Positions 12,101-25,955 of a DNA stretch of 64,000 bases are shown piece by piece. The notes under the pieces are model-generated. The model did no database searches. It worked only from the letters and a program-made list of their open reading frames with translations, and was not told where the DNA came from. The position numbers were made by a program, and so were the translations under genes. Positions within the stretch are counted from its first letter, which is position 1. Every line of letters begins with the position of its first letter. Source of the stretch: Proteromonas lacertae (lineage: Eukaryota; Sar; Bigyra; Opalinata; Proteromonadidae); the NCBI GenBank assembly GCA_002245135.1, contig NGBS01000018.1:62001-126000 (forward strand). Direction: 5' to 3'.

Positions 12101-15100
12101 TTTGATTTTTCTTTGGTTTTTGTATAATACGCACTAGATATGAAGTAAGGTATAAATGACAATTGATCTGAAAGGTTTAATACTGGCTTAGACAAGTGGA
12201 TCTTCATATAACTTTGTCACTTCTTCATAATGTTGTAATCTATATTGACATTCTATCTGTAATAACCTATCATTTGTTTCTAAAGAATAATTATTCAGTA
12301 ATTCCCATTGTCTTAACATTTTATTACATTCAATCCATCGATTCTCTGCTGTTTTTATTGTTTGAATAATTTCATTATTATTTCCATTTATATTATATAT
12401 ATTGTACATATTATTACTGTTATAGTTTGTGAGTATTTGATAGTAGACTTGTTGCGCTTCAGCATACTGTTCTTTCTGTTCATAATATAATCCTTGTTTC
12501 AATAATTGATCATTCGTTTTACTTGATAAACTACCTATTTCTTCATCTACATCCTGCATTAAATGATGAATTGTAGATATTAGCTTTCTATATTCATTCT
12601 TTTCTTCAATTTCAATAGAATCTAATAACAAATATTTTTCTAACAGTTCAATTAAAACTGAATAACATTCAGTTGAATTGATTAATAATTGAATGCATTT
12701 GGTATATAAAACAGGAATATCCTCTTCCATTTCATTTAATTACACTCAAAATACTCTTAAATGCAGATGGAATTGCAATATATCTACTCTTTGAATCAAA
12801 ATATTGTGAATTCCTAACTTCATTTTTATCAGCATTTATTACACCATAATATGCAACAATATTATTCCATGGGAATGCTTGAAAAGGAATCATTAAGAAT
12901 CTATTGATCAAATTGGCTATTTTATTCTTATCATTATAATCTAATGATTTATATCCATCTTTAAATAATTGTCTAAATACAATATCACACACGAATGGAT
13001 CATATGTGATAACTTCTAATAATGAATTGATAAACTGTTTAGTGTTAATTATCTTCTCTCTTTCTTCATTGAAATCATCTTCATATCTCATTATATTGTT
13101 AATTATTAACTCATGGAATCTTTTATTCTCTTCAGTTCCATATTCAATAAGTGGAAATAATGTACAGTTGTTACACCAATTCAATATCATATTTTCATTT
13201 AAACTATCCACTAATACTATTCCTGCAAAACCAATCCAATACTTCTTCACTATGTAATTTTGCACTGATGTAGTTAATATATATTCTAATCTACTATAAA
13301 TATCATTAGGAACAAATAAATTGAATAATTCCAAATAATATTTCTTCAATTTCATCTCAGCTAATGTTAATCCTGCTTCAACAAATGGTAAAATCGAATT
13401 ACGAGGAGCTGTTCTATATGTATAGCAGTAATATAACATAATTTGAAACACTAGATTCAAATAAATATTAGACACAGTAGAATATTGTAATAAATAAGTT
13501 ATTATTTGTTTTAATGTATTTGACACTAATGATTTATTTTCATCAATTTGTAACGGATCGTTTATTTTATCTCCAATAGCCAATAATAACCATTCAATCT
13601 TTTCATCTGTTAAATCATTTACTGAACTATCAATAATATGTAAATGATAACCAGTTATAATGTTGTATAATATCACTAATAAGTAGTTAGTATATTGAGG
13701 AATTCTAACTCTATTTAATGTAACAAATAATCTATCATAATATATCTTTTGATTCTCTGGAGATAAATATGGTAATCTTAAACTATAAATATAGAATATA
13801 AATGATAATGAAGCTATAAATTGACATCCAAAATATTTCTCCAAGTATTTATAATAATTTGATATTGATTCTGGCCTTTGTACTGGCTTGATATTAAATT
13901 GTTGTTTTTGTACAAATTTATCTAACATATCAGCTAAACTCATTGATAGTTTAAAGAATTGATCAATATACTCTGGATAGTAAATTACTATATATTTCAA
14001 TCTTGTAATTACATAATAAGAAGGGAATTTAGTGGATTTTGCATTTGTTTCGATTAATTTCTTCACTTCTTCATATGCTAATTTGAATGATAACATGAAA
14101 TAGTTTGTAATTTCATTGGCTATTTCTTCATATCTTTTTGGATTGAGTTTATATTGTGGAAAGAATTCTCCACTAAAACTTTCAGAGAATTTTAAAAATC
14201 TAGTTTGACCTTCTTTATCCTTTAATGTGCTTTGGCATAATTCTAATATTTTCTGTTTATGTAATATATAAAACTGATTTGAAGCTACAAGCCATACAGT
14301 AAAATGCAATTCTTAAATACACCATTTTCATTTGATCTATTCTACATTTTTTATCTTTATCAGCATTAATTGAATATAATAAACTCGTTAACAAATCCTC
14401 AGAGTCTTTTTGATTTAATAAGTTAATATATGGTATATTTAAATGAGGGAATAATTGTAAAAATTTCTTAATTAAATCTATACATCTTTCAATCTGTCTT
14501 GGATCTGACAGTGATACATATAATGTCAATTGAACTAATATTAAATACAATTGATCCCGATGTTGAGATAACATAGCATTATCATTAATAATGTCAACAT
14601 AAGTCATTTTCTTTTGTCTTTTTGATTGTATGGATAAATCAGATCTTTTTCTCTTGGATTGCTGTGAAGCAGTTTCACTATTATTACCATTATTATCATT
14701 ATCTAATGTTGGCATATCATTGTATTCATTCTGATTCTGATTCTGTTGTTGTTGTTGTTGTTGTCTTGATCTTTGTGGAACTGTAGTTGGTGGCGTAATA
14801 ACTGGTGGAGGAGGTTGTTGTTGTCCTTGAATAAATTGATTAATAGTTTGATCAACTGATACTACTGGTGATGATTCAATACTTTTAGGAGTATTCTTTA
14901 ACGATGGTATACTAAGGGGTGAGATTATTGTTGAATTGGGAGTTGGGATATTTAACGAAGTAGCTGATGACGATGATTGTTGTATAATTAATGATCTTAT
15001 CTGAGATGAATTATTATTATTATTATTATTATTATTATCTTCTTCCATTTCGTTGCTATTTTCTTCTTCTGTTTCTTCTCCATAAACTGATTTACCAGTT

Positions 15101-18100
15101 TTATCTTTATAATCTTTTAATAAACAAGTGATATAGAAATCAAATATATTGATAGTTAATAACTTTGATTCAGTTGATCCTTTAGGGAATAATAGAGTAA
15201 TACTACTAAATATTGTCTTAGATAATTCAAGGAAGTAGGGAGCATATTTCTGTGGGTAAAATGTAATTAGTTTCCATACATGATATGTATTTAATTCACT
15301 ATAATCTTCCAATTCTCTGATTACATGATTAATCTTTCGATCTCTTGGTTCAAATTTCACTTTTTGTATAATTTGATGATATGCTTTATAGATCATTCCT
15401 TGTGGATCTGATGGATTTGGTTTTAAAATAGCTTCAAACACTTGAGAAATAATTCTTTCTGGACTTGGAAACTTCTGGAAAAATCTTGAAACACAAAAGA
15501 AAGCCCAAGATCTACTTTCAGAATCATCACCCTTCAAATGATTCCATGCGAATTTGATAATATTCTTTCTAAATTCAGATATATATTCATCTGGTACTCT
15601 TTCTAATAACAATGTAACAAATTTTAACATTTCTATTCTCAACTTTTCAGAGAATTTATTGAAACTTATTTCATTGGTTATTAACTGCAATAAACTGTTT
15701 AAATACTGTTGATTGAGAATGGGTGGTAAAGTTGGTGGATTATTATTATTATTATTATTGCTAAATGAACGAGCTAATAAAGGAATTATTAGATATTTAA
15801 ATGCAGAGGTTTTAACATCATCTAAATTACTTTGAGGTAATAATTTAGACACGAAATATTGCATTATGTGTGTCTTTAATTCTGTCGAATATTTCTCAGG
15901 AACATATTCAGCTAAGAATTCAGCTACATAGGAAAAATCAACTAAACTTTTATGTGTAAAACATCGACATATTTCAAATAACCAGACTACATTCAGATCA
16001 GTAATTTCATGATGTAAGAAGAGCAGTAAAGTATCTACTATTAACTTAGGTTCTTCTACTGTACAACATGCTATTCTTGGACCAGATGGAATATTCCACA
16101 AACTTCTGCCTTGCCATGGTTTTAATAACACTTCCATTATTTTATGATAATTTTGATTCTCAAATAATCTACAATCTGGTGAAGAAGATGCTAAGATATT
16201 GATTATTTTGATAAGATGATAGATGTAATCTATATTTGGTTTAGATCTTGCTTGATATAGACCTAATACTTTCATTAAAGTTGTCTCTTTTTCAAACTCA
16301 TTTCTAAATGGCTGAGCCTCTGGATGTGCTAATACGTCATAAAACAGTAAAACAAATGCTGAATTACTTAAATAATGTTCACTTAATAAATACTCTCTAA
16401 AGTCTTCAGGATAAACATTACAACATTTCACTAAACTCAATCTTAAAGGTGATTTTATAAAACTAAAATGGTCTGTATTTGGAAATAATGTAGATTCAAG
16501 TGTAACTATTGAACTAACTACTCTCTCTTGGAATATCTTTGCATTATTATCAGGAGTAAGTGAAAATATTTCAATCAAATCAGCAATTATTGTAACTATA
16601 CTCTTTTCAGCTGGAGTTCTAGCAACAGCAGTAGTGACTGATTTATTTACCCAAAACTCTAAATGTGATACAATTCTTTTACTCAAATCAGAACTAAATG
16701 CAGTTTTGAAAATTTTCAATATATATTTCAATGTTTGTAAAGATTTATGGGTTAAAGATGCAGATTCTGATAGTTTTGCTAATACTGGACTTAATACTTC
16801 AAATAATGTATTCTTAAATCGATTATAATCTTTCTGCATCTCTGTCAATATTTCTTCAGCTAATTTTACCACACTATCATCTATACAACCTAATGATTGG
16901 ATGCATAATGCTAAAATAGTGTTAATTGTATTAGGATTAATATCTTTACTTGTTTCCCATATTAATCTACCAAATTGTAATACTTGTTTTCTATATTCTA
17001 CAATAACTAAATCACTAAATGGAGATATTGGATTATATCTTGATGTTGTTGATTTTATAGCTTCCATATTACACATTATTAATTGCTTTTCTGTTATTAT
17101 ATTATCTGGTAGTAATTTGATTGTGTCTTTTCTGTACCATTCATATGTTATTATTATCTTATTATCTAATACTCTACATTGTGTAGAAAATAATACAATT
17201 AATCCTTCTAAATATCCTAACTTCGTATATATATCACTGTATAATATAACTTGATTATTCTGAGAATTAAACTGATCAAATGTCTTTAGTATATTGTTAT
17301 ATAACAAAATCTTCAAATCTTCTGCAATTAACATGTTACTCTTCATATGATAATCAAAGATAGATTGTGCAAATCGTCTGCATATTTTAGATGGATTAGT
17401 TAAATAGTATAATAACGCTTGAAATGAATCTGTCACTAATTTCTCATATTCAACACTATAATCTTCAAGAAAAGATGTATTATGATCAAAAGCTCTTGTT
17501 TTAAATAACATTTGTTTAAATGTATCTGTAGCTGGTTTTTCTATGAAAGAAAAACATTCTGAAGGACAACTTTCTAAGATTGAGAAGAATAATCGTGTTA
17601 AATGCATTACATATCTTAAACAATAAGTATCTGGTAAAATATCAATCATTTTGTTTAATACCATAATACAACCATATACTAATTGCATATTCTTACCATA
17701 ACAAGCATTACTTAGTTTAATAGTTAAATCTTCAATGAAATGACCAAATATAGTTAATATATTGTTTGGTTCAATAGATTTCATTGATTCAAACAAATCA
17801 TTAATATAATCTAAATAAGTATATATATTGTGATAGTTATTATTGCTAATATTATTACTATTATCATTATTAAATAGCAAATATAAACTATTCACAAATG
17901 CTTCATTGATTATAAAGATTGATAATGATTCAATATATTTTGGATATATATATCTCAAAGATGGTAATATTGGTGGTGATTCATATAATGTTTTTGAAGT
18001 CTTTTCTCGCAGATCTGATGGATATACAAATGTTGTATTAGATGAACTATAAATATCACCATCTGCTATATAAACGGATGATTTTGAATCTATTACTTTT

Positions 18101-21100
18101 GAGTAATATATCAATAAGATATGTTTGGATAACTTCTTCATTGGTTCAATTATATGTTCTTCATCATTATTTATATCAATATCGTGTAATAATATGAATA
18201 AAATTCTGAATAGTTTGTATACTAAATGATGATTGGATTGAAACTTCTTAACGACTAGTTTTTCATCAAATTGAAACTGTTTTGGTTTTGGCATTATTGT
18301 CTTTAAACTTGAACTATCCTCCTCACTACTTGGGAATAACATATATGCAATAGAAATACACAAATTAAACACTTCTTTTCTATATAAAATAGGTAATAAA
18401 CACTGCATTCTGCCAGGTGGCAATCTAATTGTACTTTTCACTAGATTTTGAGCTATATAATTCGGTACTTCGTGGTGAGATATTGTATTGTAGAATCTTT
18501 CAATTAAATCATCAATAGGTAAAGAACAAAAACTATAATTACATTTCCATGATAATGACAACTTAATATCAGTCTATTTTACAATATATATACATAATTA
18601 TACTGATAATGTTCTTTTCATTGGTAATTCCACTAAGTTATCAAATATCTTTCTTACATTTCCTCCTAATCTTCCCAATATTGCATATATAAATTCAGTT
18701 GATCTACTTCTTTCATTACTCTTTGTCATATCACTACATGCTGTTAGTAATTCTGTGAATTGTGGTTCTTGAAGTAAATATGGATATAAAAACTCTATTG
18801 AAATTAATAATAATAATAATTATTATTATTATATAAATATACTATTACTGTATGATAATAACAAATATGTAAATGAATTAATTGCTGGGAATGTATCACT
18901 ATATTCTGATTGTAATGATTTCAATAATAAATATAGGAAATGAGTCATGGATGAAGTATTCTGAGCTAATTTCAATGGTAAACTTAAACAAATATCTAAC
19001 AATAGATTGGTCAATATTGGATTATTATTGAAATCAGATAATCTCGTTAATTCTAATAAAACATACTTTGCATAATCTCTATAATCACATATAATGATTT
19101 CAGAACAACTTTTAACACAATTACTCAATGTATAAAACACATTATAGTAAACACTAGGATTATTTGATTTAGAAATACATCTTAATAACTTATATATAAA
19201 TGAATTCAATGTTTCTTCTATTATTTGAGAGTTATTTTGATTATTTGTTTGAAATATTCTATGCATGACTTGATACATTTGTTGAGATAACTCTATTGAT
19301 TCTCCAAATACTTCTATTCTATCAATAATGTGTTGATACATTAACATTAACACTCCTCTTAATATTGGATCATTATAGAGTCTTAATATAATATTATAAA
19401 AAGTAGGATCCTTACAAAGTATATCGAATAAAGTAGGCATGATTTTGTCAAATAATATTAATATATTATTCAATGACAGAGATCTTACAGAATCAGCAAA
19501 TGCATTCATTAATGCATTCTTTTCTTCTCCATTAAATTGTTTCTTTTCACTTAAAAGTGATAAACATATTAATATGTCTTTACATACAGAAACCAATAAG
19601 TTCAATTCATATTCTTTAAGTGTTGGATGGTTTTTATCTACATATTTTTCACCTATCTTTAATAATGACTTTAATAGTAAACAAGAGTGATATAATAAAT
19701 GTTTTACTTCTTTAAAACTATCTTCAATGACTTTCTCCGTGATATAATTACCATAACCTGGTGGAACATAATCAAATGCATTTGTTTCTGGAAGTTTAAT
19801 ATTTTCCATACCGGATGAACCTAATTTCTCAAATTCACGGAGTAATGAGCCATTGTTATAGTTAATGATTTCAACATTACGAATTACTTCTGCTTTGAAC
19901 ATCTATAAAATAATAAAAGATGATTAAAAAGGAAAAAGATAGAATAATTTATATATATACACGTGGAATATGTCTCCTCAAATAAGCCATCTTATACACA
20001 ATAGCTTCAAATGTCTGTACAAATACTCTATAAACATCAGGATTATCATTATTATATATATGAATATTATCATTACCACTCTTTGTTATATAATCACAAT
20101 AATTACTCATCATTGGTAAGAATCGAATAATAATTGATATTGGAACTAAAGGATCATTGATTGAAGTGCTGAACTTCTGTATAACTGATAATATCTGTGT
20201 AAGACTTATTCTATTTAAAAATCTATTGGCTAAACCATATGCTTCATTGTATGCTAATTGTCGACAAGCTGTACCAGTGAAATTTAATAATTGATCAATC
20301 AAATTGTCAAAATAGGGGAAATAATTATCTCTAAATTGTTCAATATCTAATAAATGTCTCAATCCTTGTAGTACAATTTTTATATTTTGTATATTATCTG
20401 GTGCTACTTCTTTTAATAAACAAACTGTACATTTGACGATACTTGGAGCAGATCGGTTTAAGGTATCCTGTCCTTTCTTACAAAATAATAATAACAACTG
20501 CAATATCTTAGTTTGAGTATCTAAATAATCATTATATTTTAATCTAAAACACATCTTAGAAATATCAACAATTTTACAATCTAATGATTTTAGACAAGAT
20601 TCTACAGTCAATTGAATTTGTGCAGTTAAATCTTTATTGCGGTATGTACTGTATAATGTTCTTATTACATTAGCAAAAGTAGATAATATTTTAATTGAAT
20701 TATTTGCATCTGGGAATGAAGGATCAGGGTATTGATTAACATATTTTCTTAATTCATCTAACAATTGATGACTTTTCTTTTGTGCTTCGTTATATTGTTG
20801 GAATAGCTTCTGATCTGTTACTTGATCATTTTTATGCCTTTCTAGTTCTTCTGCTAATTTTTTATACTGTTCTCTCACTGATAATTCCTCATTATAAACT
20901 TGTCTAAAGTTGTCATTGGATTTATATTGATCGAAACTGAACGCTTTTTGAATAATAGCATCGAATCGATTAAATCTGTTGTTTATAATATCTAAAAACT
21001 TCATTAGATTGTTTTCAATGCCATCTACAGATTTGAAAGCTTTGAATAAATCTTGAAGTTTTAGAACTGCCACTGATTGCATATGCTCATTGTCTTTTTC

Positions 21101-21462
21101 AACAATTGTAAATAACAGTGAGAAAATTTTATCTTTTTCTTTTGTGAGGTATTGGTTTGGAAGCTGGTGAGTTATAGTCAGTATCCTATATCTCATATCA
21201 AAATTATCTTTTTGGCTATGTAAACTGGCAATAGGTATTCTATCTAAGTAACTTTGACAAAATTCAAGAGTTATCTTGATGTAATTCGTTACTTTATCTG
21301 ATCTTGGTAATTCTAAATTGAACAACTTGATTGATTCTACTAATTTCTTCTAAAAAAACTAAAATGCTCAAAATATACCAATTCTTGAACTTCCAATGAT
21401 TTATCAATAGCACTCCTTATTTTATCAACCATTTGATTTATTTTTGCCTCGAGTCCTTCCAT
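9174..21462 (-). CDS. TRA1: Tra1/TRRAP: PIKK-family pseudokinase scaffold of SAGA/NuA4
   Basis: One gene of about 12.3 kb encoding about 4,000 residues. Introns were placed near 21.35, 19.9, 18.8, 18.57, 10.7 and 9.79 kb. The bulk is HEAT/TPR-like helical repeat. Poly-Asn/Gln linkers lie around 14.6-15.1 kb. The last 1.5 kb aligns with the TRRAP kinase-like domain and FATC: FRLTPNILEFIG, then NLSQMNVITCPWI at the very end. The kinase catalytic loop and DFG are absent, as expected for Tra1, which recruits HAT complexes to activators in the nucleus. Four frame transitions (near 14.28, 12.735, 12.20 and 11.55 kb) are all +1. The first two could alternatively be removed by 22-nt introns ending AG. 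Confidence 0.92.
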
Positions 21463-21659
21463 TTTAAACCCCTCTGTAAAACGAAAAAAAATAAATTAAA
21501 AAATGATTGAGAAAAAGAAGCTTGGCTTGCTTTTTATTTTGTTTGCTAAAACTATTTACAGCTGTGAAACCAAAAAAATACGTAAATATATATCAAGATC
21601 AAAATTAAAATCGGCACTTCTATAATAATAATAAGAGATTATTAATATATATAAATTAA

Positions 21660-24600
21660 TTAGTGTTGATCTTTAACACACTTCAATAATTGCACTTGTC
21701 CACATTGAGCTGCAGGCATAAAACCATGTGGTAATGCTTCATCTCTTCTAACTGGTCCCATACGATAAATGTAACTAGATAATGTGAAATAGGGTGGGTA
21801 GTGTAATCCAGGCATTGGTCTTGGTGGTAGTTGACCTTCACCAAACACGTCATAAGTTCCATCTAAACAACGATCTATTTAAAAAATATATAATAATAGA
21901 TTTAATATACTTGCTGCTAAATTAGACCAATCCACTTCAGTAGAATATATTCCAGCTTGTGGAAGTGTTGGAGAATATATTTCAACAACAAAAGATTTAG
22001 TTTGTTTGAAAAATGATCCAATTGACTCAATTGAACCTTTAAGGTAATGTTTGAATGTAGTTTGGAATGTAGCTTCATTACTCTCAGTATCAACAATAAA
22101 TCCATCAACTGTAAATGGCACACCACATATATAATATCGAGCTTGACAAGCTATTTTACAATCAGGAGTAATACCAGTAATTGAGCTTCTTCTTCTTACA
22201 CCAACATCTTCAAAGTCTTCTCCACCATCTAATCTCATATATCTTCTATTATCCATCTTCTTAGGTGGTGGATAGTATGGTTTTGAACCTGGTACAGGAT
22301 GTGCAACATTGAATATTGTATGGAATTCTACAGTCATACACCAAACACTATTTGGCCAAGATTCTCTTCTGATTGCTTTCTCTGTTTGCTGTTTTTTCAT
22401 TTCTTCTACTCTTGGAGTTCTTGGTATTACATCTTGTTCTATTCTTAATGCATTAACTGGACTATTTTTATTAGATGCATTGGTTGGAGTTCTAATCTTT
22501 AATGCTGTTGAAAGTGGTGGTGGAATATTCACTGCTTGACTTAATAGATTTTGACTGTGTTTTACTGTGAGTTTTCTAAGATCTGTTTCTTTCTTTTCAT
22601 CTTGTTTTTGATCATCAAATTCCATCGCTTCTCTCTTTGATAATGTTGGACCAGATGCATCATGAGGTGATGCTAAATATGTTCTTGCTGATAATTTAAC
22701 AGATGGAGAACTTTCACTCTTAATACTTTGCATTTTCAATGGTTGAATTGCTCCATTACTCTTTACATTTGGTTGAGCCATTAATAATGGAGGTGGTGAT
22801 TGAGAAGGAGTTTGATTCTGTTTTGTTACTGGATCATTACTTTCATCATTGTAATCAACGGGTTTGATTGTTCTTGATTCAAAGGATGATTCTTGTGGTA
22901 TTTCATGATTATTTGTTACTGATTTCTCTTGTTCTAACATTGGAATAACTTCTAAATTAGTGTCTTTCCAAATACCCATTGAACATTTCTTATCTAAGGC
23001 AGTTAAACCTGCATGTGGTAGTTTTGCTAACCAATCTTCTGGTACTGGATCACAACTAAAGTAATTCTCTGGTGGAACATAAATACTATCATTAAATTGA
23101 TATAATCTATCTTTCATATGTGTCATATCTAAATTATCTTTTGCTCTTTCTAAACCAATTGTCATTTGTAATTCAGCTGTATCTCCACCAATTGTTAATG
23201 GCATAAAATCATCAACTGTTGATACATAATCACATTTGAATTGTGCTAATGGTAATTTGGCTGTGCTTAATGGGAATTCTGATCCTTCATATCTTAAACT
23301 TATAGTCATAAATTGACCAGTTTCATCTTCAATTACTTTGCCTAATCCTGAATTAGATTGTACTTGGCCTGTCATTTTTGTATTAGTAATTAAGAAATAG
23401 AATACTCTCATATAATTTAATGGTATAATCACTAAATCTTCTTCTTCTTCTTCTTCTTTATCTTGCTTCTGCTCATTATTGTCATTATCATCTTCATTCA
23501 TTTTACTTTCATCATAATCAGATTGTACAATATCTTCTAATTGTTCTTCTTGTTCAATATTTCTTACACTCTCATCTGCAGCTGGAGTATTTGGTGTTAA
23601 AACATTTTCTTTAGTTTCTTGATTATATTGTTCATCATAATCACTCTCATCATCATTCTTATTCTCATTCATTGTTGTTGCATTTCCTCTAACAATACTT
23701 TTTCTATCAAATTTCTTCTTATCACTTTTCTTTGGATCTTTATACATCACTCTTCTAGCAACATTACTGTCAATTGGTAAATTAATCACTTGCTGGAACA
23801 TTTTAATTTGAATGACAAGTCTTTGTGAAGCTTTTGTTCTTGTTGATATATAAGATTGACGACTATTAGAAGGTCTATAATTATCTGGTGGAACTACAGC
23901 TGAGACTGGAACATCGTGTAATGCATGTAATAATATCAATACTCTACACATTGTTAAATTCTTTGGTAAAACATGAACGGAATGTGCTAAATCAGGTAAA
24001 GAAGCTGGTGGAATATCGGAAACTAATTCTGCACCTGGATCATCTGATAATTTTGGTAATTTACTACCATCTTTATTATTAGCTTCTTGGAACTATAAAT
24101 AAAAATAAAATTATAATTATAATATATTTATACTGCTGGTGCTGGAACTCCCATTGCTCTTGCTAAAGCTGAACTAACAGCTCTTAACTTCTGTTCAGCT
24201 CTATACACTTTATAACATAAAGTACAAACACATAATGGTTGATACAAAAATGCCATATCTGATAATCTTAACTTTTCACCTTTCTTCGCTAAATGTGCAC
24301 TTACACTAGTCCAAGCATCATCTTTATTACCACATCTAATTTTAATATTTGTTTTTAATTCTTTTACCATATTGTAAGTCATTTTATAAGGTAATTGGAA
24401 TGACTGATAACCAACACCACAACAAGCACAAGTTGTATATTTTCTTGAATTTGAATCTCCTTTTTGTGTTTCTTCTTCATCTTCACCATCTGAAATGACA
24501 ACTTCTTTTGTCTTATCTTCTGGTAATTGTAAAGCTTCAGCTTCTATTCTCTTTTGTTTCAATACACCTGACTTATCCATCAATAATAACGAAGTTTCAC

Positions 24601-25697
24601 TTCTAATCATTTCCATTCCACTTAATGTTGGAACACCATCTTTAATTCTAAATGCTTTAACTTGTAAGAACCACCATTGATCATCTCTATCTCTAATAAA
24701 ATCAGCAATCACTTCAACAAATGGACGACCTACTGCGTTGGACAGATATTTTACCATTACCAACATAATCTCTGACAATTCTTGGCAAAATTTTCCTTGT
24801 ATTGGATAAATTGTACAATGATTATCTTCTACATAATTTGTAGTAAATCTGTCTATTTCTGCGACTGATTCATCATCGTATGTAAATTTGCTGATTATTG
24901 CCCAAGCTTTTGTTGTTTGATTTTCACCCCATAAGACTCTTGTAATATTTGAACTATTTCCTTTGCTTCTAATATATCTCTGTAATACAACAGGATCTAT
25001 ATATATATATATATATATTATAATTATACATTCATTGTGTTGAATTACATTTAAAGTCTCTGTAAGGGTTCTAGTTGTTAATAATTCAGCATCATTACCT
25101 TCTGAAAGTAAGAATCTACTATCTGCCTTAGCTGGACGTAATATTTGTGTTTTTTTTATTACTACTATATCATCTTCAGCATCTGGATCTCCTAATTTGC
25201 TTGTCACGTGATGTGGTCTGAATTTGTTTGTTTTTACTACATAACCGTTTGAATCACTGTATACCCATACTGGATCTGTGCCTTTTTTATATATTAAAGT
25301 ATCTGGCAACCATAATTTCAATTTTTCATTTTTGGGTCTATGAGGATGATTTTAAAAAGTGAATTATACACAGATGCATCTGAACCTAATATATTGAATA
25401 GTATAGCAGCAGGACCAATTTCTTCATTATAAATATATCCTTCTACTTCTGAATTAAATGCTAATTGTGACCTTAATTCTCTATATCTTTTGTCTTTAAG
25501 TGTTTCTTCATCATCTTCATCTGCAAATCTATATATACATTAGAAACAATGACAACATACTTTAATTGCCCTAGACTTCTAGACTTACTTCCATTCACAA
25601 ATGAAGTCCTTGTTAGAGAACCTGATGTGTTATTTAACTAAATTTAAATAGTATAAATAATTTATACATTTTTTGGACCTGATTGATTTATACTCAT
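21660..25697 (-). CDS. Conserved-looking protein of unknown function (about 1,270 aa)
   Basis: Seven exons splice in frame across introns of about 30-41 nt (e.g. 24093-24133). I do not recognise the family. N-terminal part: ASVPKNEKLKLWLPDTLIYKK and a segment WWFLQVKAFRIKDG. Middle: a Cys cluster (YTTCACCGVGYQS, then LCVCTLCYKVY) that could bind zinc. After it come two beta-rich stretches that look C2-like (FYFLITNTKMTGQV, PLSTAKLPLAQFKCDYV). A low-complexity acidic, Pro/Ser-rich linker lies at about 22.4-23.7 kb. The C-terminus is PGLHYPPYFTLSSYIYRMGP. No signal peptide or membrane segment is seen. A role in the flagellum is possible but unsupported. Confidence 0.7.
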
Positions 25698-25955
25698 CTA
25701 TTATCGTTATAAAATGATCAAATTAATAATAGCAGATATGAGTAAAGCAAAGTGTAGTAAGAAATATATTGTAACGGAGTGTTAATATATACCTTTCTAT
25801 TCTATATAACTCTAAAACTCAACTTTAAATTGAAATAACGAACTTTTGATAATTACACAGTTTGACATATTGACATTACCACTTTTTTCGTTTTTATTTT
25901 ATTTTTCATTAAAGCATCGAAACATAACAAATATAATAAAAAATATAATAACTCA

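Noticed and set aside
24999-25032. Long (TA)n tracts as microsatellites, also at 9780-9802, 40434-40452 and 42070-42095
   Set aside because: They sit inside introns between GTAT and TAG; they are intron bodies, and the IYIYIY peptides they encode are artefacts.
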